Shown: positions 14,909 to 20,894 of the stretch, one piece after another
Layout: each line of letters opens with the position of its first letter
Position numbering within the stretch: the stretch's first letter is position 1
Origin: an uncultured Collinsella sp.
Lineage (GTDB): Bacteria > Actinomycetota > Coriobacteriia > Coriobacteriales > Coriobacteriaceae
DNA: 20,894 nt
Assembly: GCA_900554465.1 (NCBI GenBank)
Contig: USHF01000007.1
Location: 1-20,894, forward strand
Reading direction: 5' to 3'
Translations under genes and position numbers: made by a program
The notes under the pieces: generated by a model
Seen by the model: the letters and a program-made list of their open reading frames with translations, nothing else
What the model was told of the DNA's origin: nothing
Database searches by the model: none

Positions 14909-16324
14909 CTAGAGCGTTTGGAGTAGAGCGACGAGGAAGCGGATACCCTGGAGGTAGGCGCGGCGGGTGATGCGCTCGTTGGTGCCGTGGACGCCGCGAT
15001 CACACTCGTCGTCATCAACCACAAAGGCCGAGAAGCGAATGCACTCAGGGCAAATGTGCTGGTAGTTGGCAGCGTCGGTCGCACCGATCACGGTCGAGGG
15101 CACAATTGCCACTGGCTCGAATGATCCATTTTCCTCCGTCCCCTTTGGATCACGGAAATAGCGGGCGGCGATGGAGCGAACCGCCTCGAGGCCGGGGCCA
15201 CCGATGCGCGGGGACGGCGAGGGTTCGGAGCTGCCGGGGCCTAGCTCCACTTCGGCACGACCGGCAAGGTCCGCCCCGGCAACCGCCTCACGGCAGCGCG
15301 CCACAACGTCGGCCACGCTCGTGCCCTCGAGCATGCGGAAGTTGATGTTGGCCCACATATCCTGCGGCATTACGTTGGCGCCGGTGCTGCCACCCTCGAT
15401 CTGCGTGGGTGCGCAGGTGGTCGTCACCAGCGGATAGAGCTTCTTGCTGGCGAGGCAATCGCGGACAATGGCGCCCCCGTTGGCGGCAATTTCATCCGCC
15501 GTGTAGAGCCCCAGCTCGACGAGCTGGGCGGCAAGTAAATCGGTCACGCGCGTCGGCCACTCGATATCGCAGATTGCGGTGATGGCACGGCTGAGCACCT
15601 CGAGCGACGTGCCGCCGTAGGGGTTAGAAGAATGACCACCCTCACTCTTCGTCTTGAGCACGATATCGGCATAGCCCTTCTCCGCGAGGTCGGCGTGCAT
15701 GAGCCAACCCTCGCCCGCGCTGTACTCGGCATCCGAAACGATGCGGTAGTCGCCCTCGTCAATCAGGAACTCGAGCTCAACACCGCGCTCCTCGAGCGCG
15801 CGGCCGATGGCGCCTGCACCGTACTGCGTTGTCTCCTCGTCCTGGCCAAAGGCCAGGAACAGCGTGCGCTCGTGCTGCCAACCGTGCGCCAGCGCATACT
15901 CGACAGCCTCGAGAATGCCTGCGACCTGGTCCTTCATGTCGATCGCTCCACGGCCCCAGATGTAGGTGTCGTCCACGTGCCCGCTAAAGGGGGCGTGCGT
16001 CCAGTCGGCCTCGGTACCCGGCACCACGGGGACCACGTCCATGTGGCCCATGAGCATAACGGGCTTGAGGGCAGGGTCGGAACCGCTAAGTGTCACCAAT
16101 AGCGAATGGTCGATAAGCTCGACCTCGCCCGCCGCAAATACGTGCGGCCAGGCCTGCTGCATATAGGCGCGCAGGTCGTCGAACGGCTGCCAGTCCATCG
16201 CCTCGGCATCCATGCTCGAGATGGTCGGAAACGACAGCACGCGCCCCAGGCGCTCGCACGCGCCAGTTTCATCCAAATCGGCAAAATCGTCCTCATGCGC
16301 AAAGAAGCGCCAAACCTCGGCCAT
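14909..16324 (-). CDS. M20 family zinc metallopeptidase (CPS1/PM20D1-like)
   Basis: M20 enzymes are cytoplasmic or exported di-zinc hydrolases that remove C-terminal or N-acyl amino acids. The metal ligands are visible: His94 in LMGHMDVVPVVPG, Asp129 in GRGAIDMKD (bridging), the Glu163-Glu164 pair in FGQDEETTQ (general base and ligand), Asp189 in LIDEG, and His446 in VHGTNE near the end. The lid domain (about 215-330) carries SEGGHSSNPYGGTS. The GHMDVVP...W...PFSG and WGRGAIDMK pattern and the 471-residue length fit the carboxypeptidase S/PM20D1 branch. There is no signal peptide. GAAAGGA precedes the ATG. The substrate is not predictable; proximity to an amino-acid importer, beyond a terminator, is suggestive only. 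Confidence 0.88.
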   Translation of the reverse strand: MAEVWRFFAHEDDFADLDETGACERLGRVLSFPTISSMDAEAMDWQPFDDLRAYMQQAWPHVFAAGEVELIDHSLLVTLSGSDPALKPVMLMGHMDVVPVVPGTEADWTHAPFSGHVDDTYIWGRGAIDMKDQVAGILEAVEYALAHGWQHERTLFLAFGQDEETTQYGAGAIGRALEERGVELEFLIDEGDYRIVSDAEYSAGEGWLMHADLAEKGYADIVLKTKSEGGHSSNPYGGTSLEVLSRAITAICDIEWPTRVTDLLAAQLVELGLYTADEIAANGGAIVRDCLASKKLYPLVTTTCAPTQIEGGSTGANVMPQDMWANINFRMLEGTSVADVVARCREAVAGADLAGRAEVELGPGSSEPSPSPRIGGPGLEAVRSIAARYFRDPKGTEENGSFEPVAIVPSTVIGATDAANYQHICPECIRFSAFVVDDDECDRGVHGTNERITRRAYLQGIRFLVALLQTL

Positions 16325-16344
16325 GACATCCTTTCGATTGTGAC

Positions 16345-16371
16345 GACAAAGGCCGCCCCACGGGAGCGGCC
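16345..16371 (-). terminator. Intrinsic terminator of the amino-acid ABC transporter operon
   Basis: On the minus strand the 21 bases 16371-16351 fold into a 9-bp GC-rich stem (GGCCGC / GCGGCC extended by U-G, C-G, C-G) with a 3-nt loop, followed by TTTGTC. It lies 25 nt after the ATPase stop and about 20 nt before the M20 peptidase start, so that gene's ribosome site lies immediately beyond it. Confidence 0.82.
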
Positions 16372-16396
16372 CTGCAACGCAAGCGTTTGCGGTCGG

Positions 16397-17182
16397 TTAT
16401 TTGTCCTCGAGATAACGCGAGAGGAACTCGCGGGTGCGCTGGTGCTTGGGGTTGCCGAAGAGCTCGGCCGGCGCGGCGTCCTCGAGCACCACGCCCTTGT
16501 CCATAAAGACCACGCGGTCGGACACGGTTCGGGCAAAGGCCATCTCGTGCGTGACGACGACCATGGTCATGCCGTCGGCCGCAAGCTTGCGCATGACCTC
16601 GAGCACCTCTCCCACGATCTCGGGGTCGAGTGCGGAGGTCGGCTCGTCGAACAGCATGATCTGCGGATTCATGCACAGGGCGCGCGCGATGGCCACGCGC
16701 TGCTTTTGGCCACCGGATAGGCGGCCCACGGCGGCGTGCGCGAACTTTTCGAGCCCCACGCTCGTCAGATGCTCCATCGCGACCTTCTCGGCCTCGGCCT
16801 TGCTCATCTTTTTGAGCGTGACGGGCGCGAGCGTGCAGTTGTCGAGCACATCCATGTTGTTGAACAGGTTAAAGCCCTGGAACACCATGCCGATGTCCTC
16901 ACGCAGCTTGTTAATGTTGCAGCGCTCGGCCGTAAGGTCCTGGCCGTGAAACCAGATATGGCCCGCGTCCGGAGTCTCGAGCAGGTTGAGGCAGCGCAGG
17001 AAGGTCGACTTGCCCGAGCCCGAGGCACCGATAATGGTAACGACCTCGCCGGGGTTAACGGACAGGTCGATGCCCTTAAGCACCTCGAGCGAGCCAAAGC
17101 TCTTGCGCAGGCCCTCGACGCGGATAAGCGGCTCATTGGTCTGTGCGGCGGCCGCGGTGCCGGTAGTGGCGATATCTGCCAT
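16397..17182 (-). CDS. Polar amino-acid ABC transporter, ATP-binding protein
   Basis: This is the GlnQ/HisP-type ATPase that energises amino-acid import on the cytoplasmic side. All motifs are intact: Walker A GASGSGKST at 52-60, Q-loop FQGFNLF, signature LSGGQKQRVAIARAL from 155, Walker B IMLFDEPTSALDP from 175, and the switch His212 in VVVTHEM. The start at 17182 is chosen for the GAGGAGA site before it; 25 further codons upstream are open but overlap the end of the permease. There is an Ala/Thr-rich N-terminal tail of about 15 residues. Total 261 residues. It is the third gene of a binding protein-permease-ATPase operon, ended by an intrinsic terminator. The substrate (glutamine, cystine, basic or other polar amino acid) is not decided by sequence. 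Confidence 0.95.
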   Translation of the reverse strand: MADIATTGTAAAAQTNEPLIRVEGLRKSFGSLEVLKGIDLSVNPGEVVTIIGASGSGKSTFLRCLNLLETPDAGHIWFHGQDLTAERCNINKLREDIGMVFQGFNLFNNMDVLDNCTLAPVTLKKMSKAEAEKVAMEHLTSVGLEKFAHAAVGRLSGGQKQRVAIARALCMNPQIMLFDEPTSALDPEIVGEVLEVMRKLAADGMTMVVVTHEMAFARTVSDRVVFMDKGVVLEDAAPAELFGNPKHQRTREFLSRYLEDK

Positions 17183-17204
17183 GATGATTCTCCTCGTCTT
17201 GAGC

Positions 17205-18353
17205 CTAGTTGGAGCTGGGCAGCGTTGCCGGGGCCTCGGCGCCGAGCTTTTTGCCAAAGGCCTCGAGCAGGCGGCTCGCCACGAGCGTCAGGATCAGGTA
17301 GACCACGAGCGCCACGCAGTAGACCTCCATCTGGCGGTAGTACACGCCGGCGACGGTGGTGGTGGCGTACATGAGGTCGAACACGCCGATGACCGAAAGC
17401 ACCGACGAATCCTTGATGTTGATGATGAGCTCGTTGGTGAGTGCGGGGATCGCGTTTTTAATACCCTGGGGGAACACGACCTTGCGCATGGCCTGCCACT
17501 GCGACAGACCCAACGAGCGCGCCGCCTCGGCCTGGCCGGGATCGATGGACTCGATGCCGCCGCGCAGGACCTCCATCATGTAGGCGGTGGAGTTGAGCGA
17601 GATGGTGACGAGACCGGCGGTGAAGGTACTCCAAATCTGGTTGGCCTGGGCGGTCTCGAAGCCCATGCCGCGCAAAACGGTGAAGCCCGCGTAATAGATG
17701 AGCAGGCCCTGGACCATCATGGGCGTGCCGCGCACGATGGTAGAGTAGACGGTCGCAAAGCCGCGGCCGATGCTCTTAAAGAAGCGCACCAGATCGTTAT
17801 CCACGCGGTCGAACGTCTGAATACGCAGGAACACAAAGAGCAGCGCCAGGAAAAAGGCGATGACGGTACCGAAGGTCGCAAGTGCGATGGTGATCTCGAT
17901 GCCGCGGATAAAGAAGTCGCCGCTCTTGTAGGTCATGTAGACCAGGCTCGACAAAAAGTCGCTGGGGTTGGAATCCGAGACAACGCTCACCTGCACCAGG
18001 TCGATAAATGACATGACGCAGCGGTCGATAAAGAAGATCGCCGCGATGGCGACCACGACGTAGCTGCCTAAGCGTGCGCCACGACGGAAGCGCTCGGATG
18101 CGAACGGCGACGCCTCGCGATAGTCGTTCCAGTGCATGAGCTTGGCGACCAGCGCCGCCGCCGACACGACGAGCCAGGCCCAAAGGATTGCCCAGAGGCA
18201 GTCTTGGAACACGCCCGTAGGCGCCAAGAAGCTCAGCGGCGTGGGGTTGTGCTGACTAAACGCCAGGCCGAGCGCCGCGATAACGCTCGTGCCCAGGTAC
18301 ACGTAACGGTGGTCGGCCTTGATAAAGGAGGCCAGACGATTGATGGTTTTCAT
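17205..18353 (-). CDS. Polar amino-acid ABC transporter permease with N-terminal membrane extension
   Basis: This is a HisM/GlnP-type transmembrane subunit. The permease core occupies about residues 150-375: GIEITIALATFGTVIAFFLAL, IVRGTPMMVQGLLIYY, and the ATPase-docking EAA loop at 276-296 (EAARSLGLSQWQAMRKVVFP). Ahead of it, 145 residues add about three hydrophobic segments (roughly 18-34, 50-72, 96-115), so at 382 residues it is far longer than the usual 215-240. The start is supported by GGGAGG 4 nt before the ATG and a 9-bp gap after the binding-protein stop. There is only one permease gene, so it probably forms a homodimer. Confidence 0.94.
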   Translation of the reverse strand: MKTINRLASFIKADHRYVYLGTSVIAALGLAFSQHNPTPLSFLAPTGVFQDCLWAILWAWLVVSAAALVAKLMHWNDYREASPFASERFRRGARLGSYVVVAIAAIFFIDRCVMSFIDLVQVSVVSDSNPSDFLSSLVYMTYKSGDFFIRGIEITIALATFGTVIAFFLALLFVFLRIQTFDRVDNDLVRFFKSIGRGFATVYSTIVRGTPMMVQGLLIYYAGFTVLRGMGFETAQANQIWSTFTAGLVTISLNSTAYMMEVLRGGIESIDPGQAEAARSLGLSQWQAMRKVVFPQGIKNAIPALTNELIINIKDSSVLSVIGVFDLMYATTTVAGVYYRQMEVYCVALVVYLILTLVASRLLEAFGKKLGAEAPATLPSSN

Positions 18354-18362
18354 GCTGCCTCC

Positions 18363-19289
18363 CTATGCCGGCTGACGGTCGAGGCACGCGTCCCACATTT
18401 GGTCGCGTTCCTCTTGGCTAATGCCCTTGAGTGTCTTGTCGATGAGTTTAAGCAGCTTGTCCGAGCCCTTGCGGCAGCCGACGTTTGCCGCGACCTCCTG
18501 CTTAAAGCCCTCGCCCTCGGCAAAATGAATAGGGACGATACCCGGGTTTTGGGCCATATAGCCCTTCTCGTTCTCGGTGTTGTAAGTCACGGCGTCGCAC
18601 GTGTCCTGCAGCAGATTCGAGAACACCGTGGGGACCGAATCGACCGGGTTCTTGTGCACAACGCCCGGAATCTCGTCGATGACGGTGTCGAGCATGGTGT
18701 CCTTTTGGCCGAGTACCGTGGCACCGCTAAAGTCGCTGAGCTTGGTGGCGTTTTGGTAGGGGGAACCCTCTTTTACGAACAGGCCAAAGTAGCCAATGAA
18801 GTACGGGTCGGAGAAGCCGACCGACTCCTCGCGCTCGGGCGTGGCGCTCATACCGGCGATGATGAGGTCGATCTGGCCGTTGTTGAGCGAATCGATGAGG
18901 CCCGAGAAGCTCTGCTTGACGGCAACGGGCTCGCCACCGAGGGCCTTGCAGACGATCTTGGCGATCTGCACGTCGTAGCCATCGGCATAGGCGCCCTGCA
19001 CGTTGTCGATGGGGATAGTGTACTCACTGGCTTCGGAAACCTGCCAGTTGTACGGGGCGTAGGCCGCCTCCATGCCAATGCGGATCTTGTCCTTGCCGAT
19101 CACGGAATCGGACAGGTCGTCGCGACCGCCGCCCGTCGTGGGCTGAACCACCTTGAGCGTGGACGGACGCTGACAGCCGGCGAGCGCGCCGGCGACGACG
19201 GAAGCGCTCGCAGCGAGAGCGCTACCCAAGAAGATGCGACGGCTGCACACCGGCTGTGGATGCGCGTCGCGCTGATGGGGAGAATGCAT
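18363..19289 (-). CDS. Amino-acid-binding lipoprotein of the ABC transporter (Tat-type signal)
   Basis: This is an extracytoplasmic family-3 solute-binding protein that delivers the amino acid to the permease. After the signal come IRIGMEAAYAPYNWQ, YDVQIAKIVCKALGGEPVAVKQSFSGLIDSLNNGQIDLIIAGMSATPEREESVGFSDPYF and the two-lobe pattern typical of PF00497. The N-terminus holds a twin-arginine motif SRRIFLG (Arg17-Arg18), a hydrophobic Ala/Val stretch and a lipobox LAGC with Cys39, so it should be exported folded and lipid-anchored. I start it at the ATG at 19289, with GGGAAGG upstream; the frame is open 24 codons further. 308 residues. It is the first gene of the three-gene operon. Ligand unknown. 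Confidence 0.93.
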   Translation of the reverse strand: MHSPHQRDAHPQPVCSRRIFLGSALAASASVVAGALAGCQRPSTLKVVQPTTGGGRDDLSDSVIGKDKIRIGMEAAYAPYNWQVSEASEYTIPIDNVQGAYADGYDVQIAKIVCKALGGEPVAVKQSFSGLIDSLNNGQIDLIIAGMSATPEREESVGFSDPYFIGYFGLFVKEGSPYQNATKLSDFSGATVLGQKDTMLDTVIDEIPGVVHKNPVDSVPTVFSNLLQDTCDAVTYNTENEKGYMAQNPGIVPIHFAEGEGFKQEVAANVGCRKGSDKLLKLIDKTLKGISQEERDQMWDACLDRQPA

Positions 19290-19388
19290 AATCTGCCTTC
19301 CCTGTTGAATCGTATGCTGACGACTTAACAGGATATACGCCAGCGACCAGCAGTGCAGCACAAGCTCGAAAAATTAATAGACACATGG

Positions 19389-19404
19389 TAGTCATTGGGG
19401 ACGT
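19389..19404 (+). repeat. Half-copy of the GGGGAC REP-like hairpin
   Basis: TAGTCATTGGGGACGT is the exact reverse complement of 13330-13345, that is, the right arm and loop start of the hairpin at 13317-13345. Its own second arm is missing. It lies directly against the long palindromic repeat copy 2, about 100 bp upstream of the transporter operon. Confidence 0.75.
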
Positions 19405-19537
19405 CGATGTTTTGGCAATGCCGGCGAGCGACGTCCAGAGCGAACAAGTGGCATGAAAAAGACAAGGCATGACCAGAAGGTCTATGTCTTGCCTTTTGAA
19501 TGACAAATTATCGCTCTGGACGGCACGCAGCATCGAC
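19405..19537 (-). repeat. Long palindromic repeat, copy 2, after the epimerase gene
   Basis: This copy aligns with 13431-13564 with about ten substitutions and one 1-bp gap. The core hairpin is 19432-19522, with outer arms CGTCCAGAGCGA / TCGCTCTGGACG. Compared with copy 1, G13465-C13542 is replaced by A19439-T19515, a compensatory change that keeps the pair. The 13-bp centre GACCAGAAGGTCT (19471-19483) is the exact reverse complement of the copy-1 centre, although the arms keep the same orientation. It begins just after the epimerase stop and can serve as its terminator. Confidence 0.85.
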
Positions 19538-19552
19538 CGAGCGGCGGAACCT

Positions 19553-20446
19553 CTAGAGCAAGGTGACGCTAAAGCTGCGTTTATCGGTAGCGCCGGGGGC
19601 CAAGGTGATGGTGTTGACCTTGTGCTCAAAGACGTCGTCCTCGGTGGACATGGTGGTGTGACCGGTCCAAGGCTCGAGCGCCACAAACGGAGCGTCGTTG
19701 GCGGCAGACCACACGCCGATGTACTTAAAGCCTTCAAAGTCGATCTTGACGCCGTGGCCCGACTTGCGGCCGCGCAGCGTGAGCGTGGAGCCCGGGGTAT
19801 CGGTGAACATGATGGCGTCGTTATCGAAGCTGCGGTGCGTGATGGGCAGCACGTCCGAGTTATCGGGGGCCTTGTAGCTACCCTCGAACGTCATAAGGCC
19901 ATCGGGCGTGATGACGGGGGCCTCGTTAGTCCAAGCCTCGGTAAACGCCAGCTCGTAATCCTCGAACGCCTCGTCCTCGGCGCCGGGGGCGGGCACGTTA
20001 AATGCGGGGTGGCCGCCCACCGAGAACGGCAGGTCCACGTCGCCGGTGTTGGTGACGGCAAAGGTCTGCGTAAGGGTGGCGTCGCCGGTCAGGGCATAGG
20101 TCATGTTGAGCTTAAAGTGGAATGGGAACGCCTTGAGCGACTCGGGCGTGTCGGTGAGCTCGTAGGTAACGGACAAACCGTCCTCCGACACCTCGACGAT
20201 CTTGTGCTCGACAATGCGTGCGATGCCGTGGCGCGCCATCTCGCAGGTGCCGGCGGCAGACGTCGCCGTGTTGTTGCGCAGCGATCCCACGATAGGGAAC
20301 AGGATGGGCGCGCGCTTGCCCCAAAAGGCCGGGTCGCCCTGCCACAGATACTCATTGCCGTTGAGGGCAAGGCTCGTGAGCTGGGCGCCCATGGAATCGA
20401 TGGCCGCGGTGAGGCCGCCGCGCTTGATGGTAGTGACGGTGGACAT
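19553..20446 (-). CDS. Aldose 1-epimerase family protein (LacX-like)
   Basis: Galactose-mutarotase-fold enzymes interconvert alpha and beta anomers of free sugars or sugar phosphates. The LacX-type N-terminus (GAQLTSLALNGNEYLWQGDPAFWGKRAPILFPIVG) is clear. Candidate active-site residues are His73 (ARHGIAR), His146 (SVGGHPAFNVP) and Glu258 (ALEPW). The start at 20446 is supported by GGAGGAAG upstream; eight more codons are open but contain that ribosome site. The length of 297 residues is normal. No sugar operon is visible around it, so it is probably a stand-alone housekeeping epimerase. The exact substrate is unknown. Confidence 0.9.
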   Translation of the reverse strand: MSTVTTIKRGGLTAAIDSMGAQLTSLALNGNEYLWQGDPAFWGKRAPILFPIVGSLRNNTATSAAGTCEMARHGIARIVEHKIVEVSEDGLSVTYELTDTPESLKAFPFHFKLNMTYALTGDATLTQTFAVTNTGDVDLPFSVGGHPAFNVPAPGAEDEAFEDYELAFTEAWTNEAPVITPDGLMTFEGSYKAPDNSDVLPITHRSFDNDAIMFTDTPGSTLTLRGRKSGHGVKIDFEGFKYIGVWSAANDAPFVALEPWTGHTTMSTEDDVFEHKVNTITLAPGATDKRSFSVTLL

Positions 20447-20525
20447 GCTACTTCCTCCAAAAGTAAACAACAGTGTCGAGGGTTATTGTCCCACTCTTGG
20501 CAGCAGGGCTGAGCGGCAGGCGCAG

Positions 20526-20846
20526 TTATTGAGCAATAGCATAAAGGTCAAACCCACCCTGCGGCGCGCTATCGACCGTATCGGGTGCTTGCGAATTAAA
20601 ACTCACCGGGACCATGCGCTTTGAGGCGCGGTAACGCGTGCCGTCGGTGGCGACGGGCGGCTCATCGACCGTGAGCTCGTAGTCGCCGGGCTTGAGCTCG
20701 ATACCGTCACCTTCGGAATTGACGTATTGGTACTCGTCGATTGCTTGTCCCCTGAGCGTGCGGCCCACGATATGGACGAGCATTTGGCTGTCGCCGCGCG
20801 CGGTATCCCACGTCGCGCCGTCCTTAACCTCGACCGACACATGCAC
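20526..20846 (-). CDS. C-terminal fragment of an unidentified protein (cut by contig end)
   Basis: Only the last 106 residues are present; the gene runs into adapter sequence at 20847. The fragment alternates short hydrophobic and polar stretches (VHVSVEV, MLVHIVGRTL, DGIELKPGDYELTVDEPPV, RASKRMVPVSF), which suggests a beta-sandwich domain like those of surface or extracytoplasmic proteins. No membrane segment, sortase motif or catalytic motif is visible. I do not recognise the family. It lies 79 bp upstream of the epimerase on the same strand. The first 12 residues of the apparent frame (MSRGLGDVYKRQ) are translated adapter, not protein. Confidence 0.7.
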   Translation of the reverse strand: MHVSVEVKDGATWDTARGDSQMLVHIVGRTLRGQAIDEYQYVNSEGDGIELKPGDYELTVDEPPVATDGTRYRASKRMVPVSFNSQAPDTVDSAPQGGFDLYAIAQ

Positions 20847-20894
20847 CTGTCTCTTATACACATCTCCGAGCCCACGAGACATGCGCAGATCTCG
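20847..20894 (-). other. Nextera i7 adapter (sequencing artefact)
   Basis: CTGTCTCTTATACACATCT begins the reverse complement of the Nextera read-2 adapter (20847-20880), followed by the index ATGCGCAG (20881-20888) and the start of the P7 flow-cell sequence. The index is the reverse complement of bases 9-16, so both contig ends carry adapter from the same library. Confidence 0.98.

Noticed and set aside
18132..19328. Plus-strand frame of 398 codons
   Set aside because: Antisense to the transporter permease and binding protein, both well supported on the minus strand.
19469..20512. Plus-strand frame of 347 codons
   Set aside because: Antisense to the epimerase and begins inside the palindromic repeat.

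Overview
This is a 20.9-kb assembly contig with all recognisable genes on the minus strand. The DNA is GC-rich by eye. Protein style (Ala/Glu-rich insertions, GTG and TTG starts) and palindromic intergenic repeats suggest a gut Actinomycetota of class Coriobacteriia, perhaps Collinsella. That placement is inference from pattern recognition, not a search. The first 50 and last 48 bases are not genomic: they are Illumina Nextera i7 adapter carrying the same 8-base index, in opposite orientations. The biological sequence is therefore 51..20846, and both terminal genes are cut by it.

Reading in the direction of transcription (right to left): a C-terminal fragment of an unidentified beta-rich protein; a galactose-mutarotase/LacX-like epimerase; a three-gene polar amino-acid ABC transporter (Tat-type lipoprotein binding protein, permease, ATPase) closed by an intrinsic terminator; an M20 zinc peptidase; a structured leader; prfA (release factor 1); a 668-bp gene-free stretch full of palindromes; prmC (the RF1 glutamine methyltransferase, here with a ~120-residue insertion); a hicAB toxin-antitoxin pair with its own promoter and operator; tsaC (tRNA t6A synthesis); glpK (glycerol kinase); upp (uracil salvage); the complete F1Fo ATP synthase operon atpI-B-E-F-H-A-G-D-C; an intrinsic terminator; and the N-terminal part of murA (peptidoglycan precursor synthesis).

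The backbone prfA-prmC-tsaC-...-upp-atp operon-murA is the order known from Bacillus subtilis and other Gram-positives. The window is therefore an old housekeeping neighbourhood, into which hicAB and glpK appear to have been placed and in which repeats sit at gene ends. RF1 and PrmC form a functional pair. The ATP synthase genes are tightly packed, with start-stop overlaps (TAATG) at atpH/atpA and atpG/atpD.

I see no phage, CRISPR array, rRNA, tRNA or obvious new multi-gene system. The most interesting signals are small. A ~92-nt hairpin repeat occurs twice, each time just after a gene's stop codon; its central 13 bp is exactly inverted between copies and its outer stem shows a compensatory base-pair change. 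A second class of hairpins shares a GGGG[A/T]C loop signature. PrmC and TsaC carry unusual insertions, AtpF has a signal-peptide-like N-terminus, and a terminator hairpin abuts the murA ribosome binding site.
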